DNA of 9,481 nt from Rubrobacteraceae bacterium (GCA_021156345.1 JAJNDJ010000097.1:1-9481), one strand, 5' to 3'; positions 1-6,699 are shown, counted from the first letter of the stretch. The notes: generated from the letters alone by a model not told the origin. Translations and numbers: made by a program.

Positions 1-666
1 GCCTGCGGTCACGGCGAGGAACGCGGCGAAGCAGACGCCGAGCAGGGTCGCGACGTAGCGGAGGTTCAGGAAGCGCCCCGCGGCGGCGAACAGGGCCAGA
101 AATATGAAGTCGCTAACGCCGAGACCGAAGCCCAGGGCGGAGCCGAACGTCGGGAAGACGAGCAAAAGACCGTCGAGTACAGGTGAGTCCTCTTGCACGA
201 GCACCCTGGTTGGTCCTGCGAAGACGCTGAAGAGGTCCGAGGCTATCGCGGCCAAGACGATGATCAGGACTACGCCCACGGAGGTTATGTAGCGGGCGAG
301 CGCGATGCCCACGCACGCGGCCGCGAGGATCCTCGAAAGGTCGGCAAAGGAGAGCGCGAGCAGGACAAAGACCCCTGAACCACTCGCCAGGTCCTCGGGC
401 CTGGCGAGGAAGGCTGAGGAGAGGCCGAGAGCGGCGGACACACCACCGAGAGCCAGAATCCGGGACGTGGCGTAACCCCCCGCAGCGACAAAGAACCCGT
501 GGAGCAAGAGAGAGATGGGAACGAGGACCAGGGCGTATGCAGTGATCCGGGCGGCAAGGATAGATTCCGGCATCGTATCTACCAGGGGCAAGAGGAGGAT
601 CAGGGCCACCAGCGTCGCCGCGCCAACAAGCGAATAAGAGAGTCCTCGTGTAGCGAGATGTCTCAA
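1..666 (-). CDS. Polytopic membrane protein, presenilin/A22-like core (partial, cut by left edge)
   Basis: Open frame of 222 codons from TTG at 666 to the window edge, with no stop. It is strongly hydrophobic, with about seven TM segments (roughly residues 11-29, 41-63, 70-88, 98-123, 127-149, 167-196 and 204-222). Two membrane aspartates stand out. Asp144 closes a TM segment in IASDLFSVF and is followed by GPTRVLVQ. Asp186 lies in GLGVSDFIF, followed by a TM segment with VATLLGVCF. In presenilins the order is YD, then GPLRMLVE, then GLGDFIF, then VAILIGLC, so order and wording match well. The differences are Ser for Tyr before the first Asp and GVSD where GxGD is expected. The later PAL motif would lie outside the window. 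TTG is chosen because no ATG or GTG precedes it nearby, AGGG sits 6 nt upstream, and UbiA stops 8 nt before it. The membrane-protein call is firm. Protease activity is inferred and could be absent. Confidence 0.5.
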   Translation of the reverse strand, partial: MRHLATRGLSYSLVGAATLVALILLLPLVDTMPESILAARITAYALVLVPISLLLHGFFVAAGGYATSRILALGGVSAALGLSSAFLARPEDLASGSGVFVLLALSFADLSRILAAACVGIALARYITSVGVVLIIVLAAIASDLFSVFAGPTRVLVQEDSPVLDGLLLVFPTFGSALGFGLGVSDFIFLALFAAAGRFLNLRYVATLLGVCFAAFLAVTAG

Positions 667-674
667 AACGTACC

Positions 675-1655
675 CTATCCTTTGTACCCGACGACGGCCC
701 GCTCGGGATGGCGGAGGAAGTCTATAAAGTTCAGCATGTAGATGGCCGTCAGCGCCAGGCCGAAGATGAATTGCGTGATCCAATCGGCGCCCTGGTTCGA
801 TAGGATAAGAGCCCCCAGCAGGGTTACGAGGAGCCCGTTACCCATCTTGGCCCCAACCCCTATGGATAACTGCTCGTCGTTGCGGCCGCCCAACCGGTAG
901 AGCCGGTAAAGCATGACCGCAATACTTACGATGTAAAGTTGCGATAGGACCGCGAGCCACCGGTTGTCTGCCAGGGATGCGACTAGCAGAGCATCCCCGG
1001 TGCATAGAGCGCAGAGGCTGGCCAGGCAGGTCGTTCTCTTGCCGTACTTCAGGAGGAACGTCGGCTTGCCGAAGGCGGCGTCGCCCTCCCTGTCCCTGAA
1101 GTCTTTGAGTATGATCCGGCCCGCGAACAGCAGATAGAGGGCCATCATCAAGGGCAGGTCTGTCGCCCGGACGCTCTCTCCAACTACCACCACGCCGGCC
1201 CAGTAAGGGATGCCGACGTAGGCCACGGCCAGTGTCAGCGGCGCCAGGAAGGTCCTGTACGACAGCCTGGCCGGCGGCAGAGAATAGAGAGCCCCGATCA
1301 CGACGGACAACAGCATGATCCCCGCGGTGCCAGGACCGGCGGCGAGCCCAAGTGCCACTGCAAGGAGGCTCGACATCAAGAACAGCACCCACAAGTCCGC
1401 GGGCCTGGCTATGCCCGTTACGAGGGGCCTTCCCTTGTCGCCGGGGTGGTTTATCTCGTCGATCTTCCTGTCCGAGATATCGTTCACGCTCGTCGCGCTA
1501 ACGTAGCTCGACGCCAGGGCGAGGATCGTCAGGATCACCGGCGCGTCGATAGACGTAAGCCCCCTGTGCCACGCGGCCCCGAGCAGCATGAAGAGGACGA
1601 TCATCACTGCCACGCGATAGCGCAGCAGGCTCCAGTAGAGGTCAAGCACCTTCAT
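675..1655 (-). CDS. UbiA-superfamily prenyltransferase
   Basis: A 326-aa integral membrane prenyltransferase, normal length for UbiA enzymes, with about eight or nine TM helices. These enzymes move a prenyl chain from a diphosphate to an aromatic or other acceptor inside the membrane. The first Asp-rich motif is NDISDRKID (residues 58-66), matching NDxxDxxxD. The second is KDFRDREGD (184-192), matching DxxDxxxD. Both Mg-diphosphate binding sites therefore look intact, and the enzyme should be active. The KDxRDxEGD form recalls the branch containing archaeal digeranylgeranylglyceryl phosphate synthases and (bacterio)chlorophyll synthases, but the substrate cannot be named from sequence alone. 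The ATG at 1655 is preferred over longer forms because MKVLDLYWSLLRYRVAV is a typical UbiA N-terminus and the upstream DNA encodes the preceding gene in another frame. It begins 2 nt after the stop of that gene, with no clear Shine-Dalgarno, which suggests translational coupling. Confidence 0.88.
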   Translation of the reverse strand: MKVLDLYWSLLRYRVAVMIVLFMLLGAAWHRGLTSIDAPVILTILALASSYVSATSVNDISDRKIDEINHPGDKGRPLVTGIARPADLWVLFLMSSLLAVALGLAAGPGTAGIMLLSVVIGALYSLPPARLSYRTFLAPLTLAVAYVGIPYWAGVVVVGESVRATDLPLMMALYLLFAGRIILKDFRDREGDAAFGKPTFLLKYGKRTTCLASLCALCTGDALLVASLADNRWLAVLSQLYIVSIAVMLYRLYRLGGRNDEQLSIGVGAKMGNGLLVTLLGALILSNQGADWITQFIFGLALTAIYMLNFIDFLRHPERAVVGYKG

Positions 1656-1657
1656 GC

Positions 1658-2488
1658 TTACTTGGGCGTATATGTTCGGAAAGGCCAGATGCTGACCAGC
1701 GTCAGTAGGAAGACGACCCACATAACGTGGTAGAGCACGATCAGGGCCAGACCCAGCCAGAAGAAACTGGCCAGGAGGGTGGCGTCTCCCAGACGGACAG
1801 CCCGCTTCTCGACCTCGTCGAAAGCCTTGTAGGCCAGGACGGCGGCCAGGACCAGGGCGAGCGCTATCGCAGCACCGAACGTGGAGAAGATATAGAAGAG
1901 GTAGGAGAAGGTCGGTAACCCGATGTAGACCACGGGCATGACCCAGAGGAAGCTGGCGGCGAAGGCGACGAGGATGACGACGCCGACGACAATGGTTCTG
2001 TTCGACCACCGTCCCCTCTGTTCCGGTGGAGGTTCGGACGGGAGCGCGCGGCGCCTAAAACGTCGTCTGAAGACGCTGTACATCACCCTGAAGACGAGCA
2101 GGTAGAGCAGAAGGACGCTCGAGCCGACCCCGAGGTAGAACCACAGTTGGTTCGGATCTCCAAACCCGGCGTCGAACGCCTGCTCGCGGTTGGCCTGATA
2201 CAGCGCGGCCGGCGCCAGGCCGAGCTTCACCGCCGCTATCAGGGCGTTATAGCCGGCGGCCAGGACCAGGACCGTCCTGCCGAAGCCCATGCCAAGCCGG
2301 TAGATGTAGCCGAAGAAGCCGGCGGTCAGGACGATGACCATCAACCCGGCGACCAGGAAGACGGCGAACCCGGGCCGCTCGGGTCCGGCTAAGAGCCCGG
2401 GGACCGCTACCATCACGGCGGCGCCGGCCAGACCGAAGAGTGTCAGCGCCACCGCCAGGGTCGAAAGGCTCTTGGCACCAGTAGACAC
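1658..2488 (-). CDS. Polytopic membrane protein of unknown family
   Basis: A 276-aa hydrophobic protein that I do not recognise. About seven TM segments are visible (roughly residues 8-33, 41-63, 70-90, 115-138, 164-184, 193-220 and 234-266). An Arg-rich cytoplasmic-type loop RRRFRRR (141-147), followed by a Pro/Glu-rich stretch, divides it into two halves. The extramembrane loop around 95-113 carries acidic and polar residues. No catalytic motif is evident. The start is GTG at 2488, 13 nt after the kinase stop. No good Shine-Dalgarno is visible, so translation may depend on coupling. The stop is 2 nt before the UbiA start. Position between a membrane kinase and a prenyltransferase suggests a partner, transporter or accessory subunit of that module, but this is inference only. 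Confidence 0.75.
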   Translation of the reverse strand: MSTGAKSLSTLAVALTLFGLAGAAVMVAVPGLLAGPERPGFAVFLVAGLMVIVLTAGFFGYIYRLGMGFGRTVLVLAAGYNALIAAVKLGLAPAALYQANREQAFDAGFGDPNQLWFYLGVGSSVLLLYLLVFRVMYSVFRRRFRRRALPSEPPPEQRGRWSNRTIVVGVVILVAFAASFLWVMPVVYIGLPTFSYLFYIFSTFGAAIALALVLAAVLAYKAFDEVEKRAVRLGDATLLASFFWLGLALIVLYHVMWVVFLLTLVSIWPFRTYTPK

Positions 2489-2501
2489 GTCGTCGATTAG
2501 C

Positions 2502-5207
2502 TCAATTCGCTGTAACTGCGGCTTCCAGGGCGGGGCGGATGCGTTTGAACTCCGCTTCGAGCTCGTCTAACAGCTCGGGGGCGTGCGACAGTTCACCTGA
2601 GGCGCCGAGTTCCTGAATCCCGGCGCAGATCTCCGCCATTTGAACTGCTCCCATGTAGCCGGAGCCGCCTTTGAGCATGTGGGCCGTCTCCTCGACCTTC
2701 TGGGCATCTCCCCTCTCGACCGCATGCCGCAACTCATCCAGCCGTAGCGGCACGTCGTCGATGAACAGACCCACGATCCTGGCCAGTTTGTCCGGTTCCC
2801 CATCTCGCTGGGGCCCGCGCCGGCTCTCCAGTACGGAGAGGTCGAGGGCGGGAGTGTCTTCGGCGGTTTCTGAGTTCTCGTCTCTAGTGCGTGCGGGGGG
2901 TTCCTGCTCGGGCTGGGGGATCCAACGCCCCAGCACGGCCTCCAGCTCCTCATGCCTTACCGGTTTCGCTATGTAGTCGTCCATGCCTGAGGCCAGTGCT
3001 CTTTCCCTATCCCCTTGCATGGCGTCGGCGGTCATGGCGATTACCGGGGTGTGACGGATGGATCCCTCGCGCCGGCGGATCTCGGCAGTGGCCTCGTAGC
3101 CATCCATCTCGGGCATCTGAACGTCCATGAGCACCGCCCCGTACTGGATATTCGAGAGTGCCTCGACGGCCTCCCTCCCGTTGTTCACGGCGTCTACCTG
3201 GTAGCCTGACCTCTCGAGCATCCTTATGGCCACCATCTGGTTCACGGGGTAATCCTCGGCGAGGAGGACGTGACCGCGGGACGCCTGTCCTTCGGCCGCC
3301 GGTGTTGCGTGCGGAGCGGGCCTCACGCCTCTCCGCGACGGTCTGGCCTGTGTCTCTGAAGGGGCGCCTAGCATCGTCGCGAGGGCGTCGTGGAGCTGCG
3401 ACTGGCGCACCGGCTTGTTGAGGACGACCTCCACGCCTGCCATGCGTGCAGTCTCGTTGATGTTGATGCCAATAGAGGTAAGCAGCACCAGCCTGGTAGC
3501 AGAGATGGCCGGTTCTGCACTTATGGCGCGGGCGAGTTGTAGCCCGTCCATATCTGGCATCTGCATATCCAGGACCGCCAGGTCGTATGCCTCCCCGCTT
3601 TCGGCCGCTGCCCGAAGTAACTCGAGCGCCTCCGCCCCGTTCTCCGCCATGCCGTCCCTCATGCCCCAGGAGGTGATCTGCTTGTGCAGAATACGGCGGT
3701 TGGTCTCGTGGTCGTCGACGATGAGCACGCGAAGGTCGCGCAGGCCCGCGCGGGAGACGGGGGTCGCCCGCCCTTCCTCCGGTCTCTTCTCGAGCCTAGT
3801 GGTGAACCAGAAAGTGGAGCCTACGCCGGGCTCGCTCCTCACGCCTATCTCTCCACCCATCATCAACACCAGTTGCTTGCTTATGGCCAGACCGAGCCCC
3901 GTGCCCCCGTAGCGGCGGGTCGTCGATGCGTCTGCCTGGGTAAAGGGTTCGAAGAGCCCGGAACGCTGTTTTTCGGTCATGCCGATGCCTGTATCACTAA
4001 CTTCGAAATAGACCGTGGCCGTATCCGGAGTGTCCTCGAGGAGATCTGCCCGCAGGGTCACCTCGCCCTCCTCTGTAAACTTGATCGCGTTGCCGAGGAT
4101 GTTGGTGAGGACCTGCCGCAGACGGAAGGGATCGCCGCGCACGGCGGTCGGCGTGCCTGGCTCGACGAAGCTGACCAGTTCCAGGCCCTTCTCGTGGGCA
4201 TGTCCGGCGAGCAGGGCGGCGACCTCTTCGACCTCTCTTCTCAGCTCGAAGTTTATGGTCTCCAGGCTCAGGCTGCCCGCCTCTATTTTGGAGAAGTCCA
4301 GGATGTCGTTGAGGATGGCGAGCAGAGTCTGGCCCGAGTAGTTCACCGTCTGCGCGTACTCGCGTTGCTCCTCGTCCAGGTGGCTGTCCAGAAGGAGGTC
4401 TGTCATGCCGATGACGCCGTTCATAGGCGTCCTTATCTCGTGGCTCATGTTGGCCAGGAACTCGCTCTTGGCCCTGTTGGCCTCCTCGGCCCTCTCCCTC
4501 TCCGCCCGCATCTCTTCTTCGGCCAGTTTGCGCTCGCCGTCGATTCGGTAGAGCAGGCGGGCGCTCCACCACACCAGGGCGGCGACGACGAACATGTTCG
4601 CCACGGTGATCAGGGACACCCCGAGCTCTGTGCCGTAGAGGCCTGCCTGTTGTCCCCTGAGCCTGAACCAGCCGAGCACCAGCGGGACCAGGAGGGAGGC
4701 GGGCAACAGACGGCGCGCCACCACACCCCCCACATTGCGGCTCGTGACGACGGCCATAAGGCCGCGCTCGGGACGCGCGCACAGGACGCCGGCCGAGAGC
4801 ACGACGAAACTCATCGACGCTATGGGGATGTAGGATGTGTTGCCGTACAGGTTCGCGACGCCGTACACATAGCCGGCGAAAGCCAGTACGGAGAACACGA
4901 ACACAGTCAGGGCGAGATACTGTGAGACCCAGAGGAGGATCTGGTCGACGCCAGGCTCCAGGCCAAAGAGTACCTGGATCAGCCTGGACAGGCCGAAGAG
5001 GGCCACCACGAGGGCGCATACCCGTGAGATCCAACGCGCTCGCTGGTCCGCCCGCTCATCCTGCAACAGCCAGGCCGACACACCGGCCAACAAGAGCCCC
5101 ACCGCCGAGATGGGGTTCATCGCCACAGGACCTGGCAGAACGCCTCTGAAGTCCCCTACAGCGAGCGTCCAACCGACTAGAACTATGCAGCCGACGAGTA
5201 TGGTCAC
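2502..5207 (-). CDS. Membrane hybrid sensor histidine kinase with two REC domains and HPt
   Basis: A 901-aa tripartite phosphorelay kinase of the BarA/EvgS domain type. The N-terminal ~220 residues hold about seven TM segments and no recognised periplasmic sensor. A short charged coiled coil (224-246) leads to HisKA, with H-box His256 in [11 protein letters not shown]. The HATPase has N-box Asn373, G1 DTGIGM (405-410) and G2 GGTGLGLAI (434-442). REC1 (~492-612) has acidic Asp498/499, phospho-acceptor Asp547, Thr577 and Lys598. REC2 (~646-762) has Glu651/Asp652, Asp695, Thr726 and Lys748. The C-terminal HPt (~790-895) has His843 in AHMLKGGSG. All key residues are present, so a full His-Asp-His relay is expected. 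There is no DNA-binding domain, so phosphate probably passes to a separate regulator outside the window. The start is taken as GTG 5207 but is uncertain: the frame stays open upstream to a stop at 5325-5327 and encodes plausible pre-TM sequence without a standard start codon. It is the first gene of the leftward operon. Confidence 0.93.
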   Translation of the reverse strand: MTILVGCIVLVGWTLAVGDFRGVLPGPVAMNPISAVGLLLAGVSAWLLQDERADQRARWISRVCALVVALFGLSRLIQVLFGLEPGVDQILLWVSQYLALTVFVFSVLAFAGYVYGVANLYGNTSYIPIASMSFVVLSAGVLCARPERGLMAVVTSRNVGGVVARRLLPASLLVPLVLGWFRLRGQQAGLYGTELGVSLITVANMFVVAALVWWSARLLYRIDGERKLAEEEMRAERERAEEANRAKSEFLANMSHEIRTPMNGVIGMTDLLLDSHLDEEQREYAQTVNYSGQTLLAILNDILDFSKIEAGSLSLETINFELRREVEEVAALLAGHAHEKGLELVSFVEPGTPTAVRGDPFRLRQVLTNILGNAIKFTEEGEVTLRADLLEDTPDTATVYFEVSDTGIGMTEKQRSGLFEPFTQADASTTRRYGGTGLGLAISKQLVLMMGGEIGVRSEPGVGSTFWFTTRLEKRPEEGRATPVSRAGLRDLRVLIVDDHETNRRILHKQITSWGMRDGMAENGAEALELLRAAAESGEAYDLAVLDMQMPDMDGLQLARAISAEPAISATRLVLLTSIGININETARMAGVEVVLNKPVRQSQLHDALATMLGAPSETQARPSRRGVRPAPHATPAAEGQASRGHVLLAEDYPVNQMVAIRMLERSGYQVDAVNNGREAVEALSNIQYGAVLMDVQMPEMDGYEATAEIRRREGSIRHTPVIAMTADAMQGDRERALASGMDDYIAKPVRHEELEAVLGRWIPQPEQEPPARTRDENSETAEDTPALDLSVLESRRGPQRDGEPDKLARIVGLFIDDVPLRLDELRHAVERGDAQKVEETAHMLKGGSGYMGAVQMAEICAGIQELGASGELSHAPELLDELEAEFKRIRPALEAAVTAN

Positions 5208-5400
5208 GATGCTCGAAGACCGCGAGAAAGTTTTCAGGGAGGTAACAAGACTAGGGATGGAGTCGCCCCCAAGCCCAGGTCTCCCCGCCGCTTCATTTCC
5301 TTGCCCGGCTATCTCGTACTCCCGTTACCAGCTGTTCCCTACAACAACCGGGTTGCCGGAAAGAGCCTCTCCAAGCCAACATCCACAACGACCGGATGCC

Positions 5401-5406
5401 ATTGTA
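5401..5406 (-). promoter_or_regulatory. Possible -10 element for the leftward operon
   Basis: Read on the minus strand this is TACAAT, one base from TATAAT, in the divergent intergenic region about 195 nt before the kinase start. No convincing -35 lies 16-18 nt upstream; a CTGACA is present but only 6 nt away. Treat this as a candidate only. Confidence 0.22.
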
Positions 5407-5458
5407 CTCTAGTGTCAGACCGCAGGTGTTAGGTTACGGGTCAGCCCCGCGGGCCTGT

Positions 5459-5488
5459 CCCCGCGAAAGCGGGGAGCGGGGAGCGGGA
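5459..5488. repeat. GAAA-capped GC hairpin followed by tandem GCGGGGA heptamers
   Basis: CCCCGC (5459-5464), a GAAA loop (5465-5468) and GCGGGG (5469-5474) form a perfect 6-bp hairpin with a stable GNRA-type tetraloop. The 3' arm is the first of three tandem units: GCGGGGA (5469-5475), GCGGGGA (5476-5482) and GCGGGA (5483-5488), followed by ATCCA. The core resembles short dispersed palindromes of the CCCGCGAAAGCGGGAATCCA type seen in many bacterial genomes, here apparently lengthened by slippage of the right arm. No U-tract follows, so it is not a typical intrinsic terminator. Confidence 0.65.
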
Positions 5489-5510
5489 ATCCACTGCGTG
5501 TCGGCTATCG

Positions 5511-5524
5511 TTCACAATAGTGAA
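5511..5524. promoter_or_regulatory. Small inverted repeat, possible operator
   Basis: TTCAC (5511-5515) and GTGAA (5520-5524) are perfect inverted arms around AATA, 34 nt before the ATG of the DUF6714-like gene. The position suits a repressor site overlapping the transcription start region. The arms are short enough to arise by chance. Confidence 0.25.
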
Positions 5525-5558
5525 GTACAGTTGGCCTGCGAACCGTTGGGGAGTCAGC

Positions 5559-6134
5559 ATGAGCGACCCAGACCTCGTGATCGAGAAGATTCAGAGAGCA
5601 TTCGCGGGGAACGTGCATCCGGGAGGGCGTTTCCTTCAGGGTAGTTTCGAAGGATGCGAACCGTATGAAGAGGTGGGTCCCTTCGAGAAAGAGGAGGATT
5701 GGAGGGGTATCGATGCGGGTTTTCTGGATGGCCATCAGACGGCGGACCCACTATTCCATCTGACGCACGGATTCTCTGACTGGACCACCGAGGTTCCCGC
5801 CGGGGAACGTACCTTCGCTATCAGGCACGGCAGGTCGGCGTTCATCAATCCGAGGAGGTACGGTGCCATGACCTCCTACGACTACGCGCGATGGCGCCTC
5901 TCGGTCTTCACCAGGGAAGAAGCGAACGCCATAGTCGCCTACCTGGAATTCAAACGGGATCTAGATCCCGACGTTATCGACAGGTCGGCTATCGATGCAG
6001 CCCTTGACTCATTCTGGTTGGAGAGGGCGCGGACAGCGCCACAGGCAAGCAACCTCGCGCAGCATATAGCAGAACAAGAGGAATACCTCGCCGCGATAAG
6101 TCCAGACATCGAAGAAAGTACTCATGAAAGTTGA
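5559..6134 (+). CDS. DUF6714-like protein, probably lacking part of the family core
   Basis: A 191-aa soluble protein with no signal peptide or TM segment. It begins MSDPDLVIEKIQRAFAG, has an acidic patch (31-48), then DPLFHLTHGFSDW (63-75), INPRRYGAMTSYDYARWRL (96-114) and SVFTREEANAIVAYLEFKRD (115-134). The phrases FHLTHG, NPRRYG, the following YDYAR and FTxEEAxAIVAYLxFK fit the DUF6714 family as I recall it; its function is unknown. Typical members have a stretch rich in F-R-F/Y-Y-L-P-A-Y-L between the FLD and FHLTHG blocks. Here FLDG (55-58) is followed almost at once by FHLTHG, so about 30 residues seem to be missing in frame. The start is ATG 5559, with GGGGAG ending 5 nt upstream. A GTG at 5520 would add 13 residues but has no such site. 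It is transcribed divergently from the kinase operon. Confidence 0.7.
   Translation: MSDPDLVIEKIQRAFAGNVHPGGRFLQGSFEGCEPYEEVGPFEKEEDWRGIDAGFLDGHQTADPLFHLTHGFSDWTTEVPAGERTFAIRHGRSAFINPRRYGAMTSYDYARWRLSVFTREEANAIVAYLEFKRDLDPDVIDRSAIDAALDSFWLERARTAPQASNLAQHIAEQEEYLAAISPDIEESTHES
5955..5970. repeat. Perfect 16-bp palindrome inside the DUF6714-like gene
   Basis: CGGGATCTAGATCCCG is fully self-complementary. It encodes part of the KRDLDPDV stretch, so coding constraint may explain it. It contains CTAG, a tetramer depleted in many bacterial genomes. Confidence 0.6.
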
Positions 6135-6180
6135 CCCATCCCGGATACTTCTCGCGGCCGGATAAAGTCGGGGATTACCC

Positions 6181-6504
6181 ATGCGCGTGGTACCAGGCAG
6201 ACAGGAACGACTCGCCGGCCTCTTCGTGGTCGTCGGTTCAACCATCGTGTTCGCACCCGCCATCTGGCTCCTGCAGCGCTGGGGCGAAGCTGTAGCGCAT
6301 GATCCGGCAGACGCCTGGGGCGCCCGGTGGCTCGGCGAACACTTGACGGCTCATCCGTACCTGACGGCGGGTGTTGTCTTGCTCAGCATAGTGCTCTCGA
6401 GCGGAATGGTTATGCTGATCTTGGTCAGCCTCGCAAAACGGCTGGCGGCCCGACTCGCGGGCCGTAGGCAGCAGTCGGCATCGGGAAGTCGCGAGGAACC
6501 GTAA
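6181..6504 (+). CDS. Small two-TM membrane protein, unknown function
   Basis: A 107-aa protein with two predicted TM helices (about 11-31 and 60-84), a 28-residue loop between them rich in Trp, Ala and Asp, and a basic C-terminal tail (AKRLAARLAGRRQQ) expected to lie in the cytoplasm by the positive-inside rule. The N-terminus is short and basic. I do not recognise a family and see no catalytic motif. The start is ATG 6181, supported by GGGGA (6170-6174) with 6 nt spacing. It begins 46 bp after the DUF6714-like gene on the same strand and could share its transcript. The reading frame is clean and the hydrophobic pattern is coherent, which supports a real gene. Confidence 0.65.
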   Translation: MRVVPGRQERLAGLFVVVGSTIVFAPAIWLLQRWGEAVAHDPADAWGARWLGEHLTAHPYLTAGVVLLSIVLSSGMVMLILVSLAKRLAARLAGRRQQSASGSREEP

Positions 6505-6532
6505 TTCCCGCCCCCCTCACCGCGTTCCCGCC
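6505..6532. repeat. Direct repeat TTCCCGCC, 20 bp apart
   Basis: TTCCCGCC occurs at 6505-6512 and again at 6525-6532. The copies are about two helical turns apart and lie just upstream of the TATAAT at 6552. They could be half-sites for a regulator, or chance in GC-rich DNA. Confidence 0.3.
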
Positions 6533-6557
6533 TTGTGATGAACACATAACGTATAAT
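6533..6557 (+). promoter_or_regulatory. Candidate promoter for the PAS/GAF kinase gene
   Basis: TATAAT at 6552-6557 is a perfect -10 hexamer in an otherwise GC-rich region. TTGTGA (6533-6538) resembles a -35, but the 13-nt spacer is too short, and nothing better lies at 16-18 nt. TGTG-ATGAA-CACA (6534-6546) is an imperfect operator-like inverted repeat just upstream of the -10. This arrangement suggests an activator-dependent or regulated promoter. It would give a leader of about 155 nt before the kinase ATG. Confidence 0.45.
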
Positions 6558-6595
6558 TCGATCCACCAATAGGAGTGTAAGAGGGGTCCACGATA

Positions 6596-6699
6596 TCCTG
6601 GAACGCCGACAGCGCTGAAGTCGCCGAATGCAGGACCTCGACACGGGAGGCAAAGGGGAAACCTGCCATGGCATGTTTCGCGGGCCTGACCGTGCAGGC
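6596..6699 (+). ncRNA. Possible structured 5' leader of the kinase mRNA
   Basis: Several stems can be drawn by eye. TCCTG (6596-6600) pairs with CAGGA (6631-6635), enclosing CGAC/GTCG (6607-6610 with 6620-6623). GGC-AA-AGG (6649-6656) pairs with CCTGCC (6662-6667) over a GGAAA loop. GCCTG (6684-6688) pairs with CAGGC (6695-6699), ending just before AGAGG (6702-6706), the likely ribosome site. CCTGC (6662-6666) could instead pair with GCAGG (6694-6698), so the last two hairpins are mutually exclusive. It does not match a riboswitch class I can name. Hand-drawn stems in GC-rich sequence are weak evidence. Confidence 0.25.

Larger units (their letters stand above)
5208..5558. other. Divergent intergenic region, 351 bp
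   Basis: Non-coding stretch between the leftward kinase operon and the rightward DUF6714-like gene, and the only place where promoters for both can lie. It contains a GC hairpin with tandem heptamers (5459-5488), a candidate leftward -10 (5401-5406) and a small inverted repeat (5511-5524). The part nearest the kinase (5208-5324) is open in the kinase frame and could encode extra N-terminal residues if a non-standard start is used. I see no RNA gene and no further convincing ORF. Confidence 0.7.

Noticed and set aside
285..557. A 90-codon minus-strand frame near the left edge
   Set aside because: Ser/Pro-rich nonsense in the wrong frame. The frame starting at 666 is continuously hydrophobic and open to the edge.
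1656..2009. N-terminal extension of the prenyltransferase to 2009
   Set aside because: The extra ~118 residues are an Arg/Gly-rich out-of-frame reading of the upstream membrane protein. The UbiA family begins at the ATG at 1655.
2671..3912. Several plus-strand frames of 60-165 codons opposite the kinase receiver and HPt region
   Set aside because: All are antisense shadows with biased Ser/Arg/Pro composition and no domain.
3684..4925. A 413-codon open frame on the plus strand
   Set aside because: It lies opposite the hybrid kinase, whose domains are unmistakable. Its translation is low-complexity, rich in His, Gln, Glu and Gly, with no recognisable domain. Such antisense frames are common in high-GC DNA.
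3997..5034. A 345-codon minus-strand frame inside the kinase gene
   Set aside because: It is an out-of-frame reading of the kinase, Arg/Pro/Gly-rich and without domains.
5459..5474. Intrinsic terminator
   Set aside because: The stem is strong but no T-tract follows on either strand, and it sits between divergent genes, where no terminator is expected.
5459..5488. CRISPR repeat
   Set aside because: The hairpin resembles the palindromic core of some type I-E repeats, but there is one copy, no spaced repeats and no cas genes.
6124..6165. A 13-codon ORF overlapping the end of the DUF6714-like gene
   Set aside because: Too short, without a clear ribosome site and no features beyond chance.
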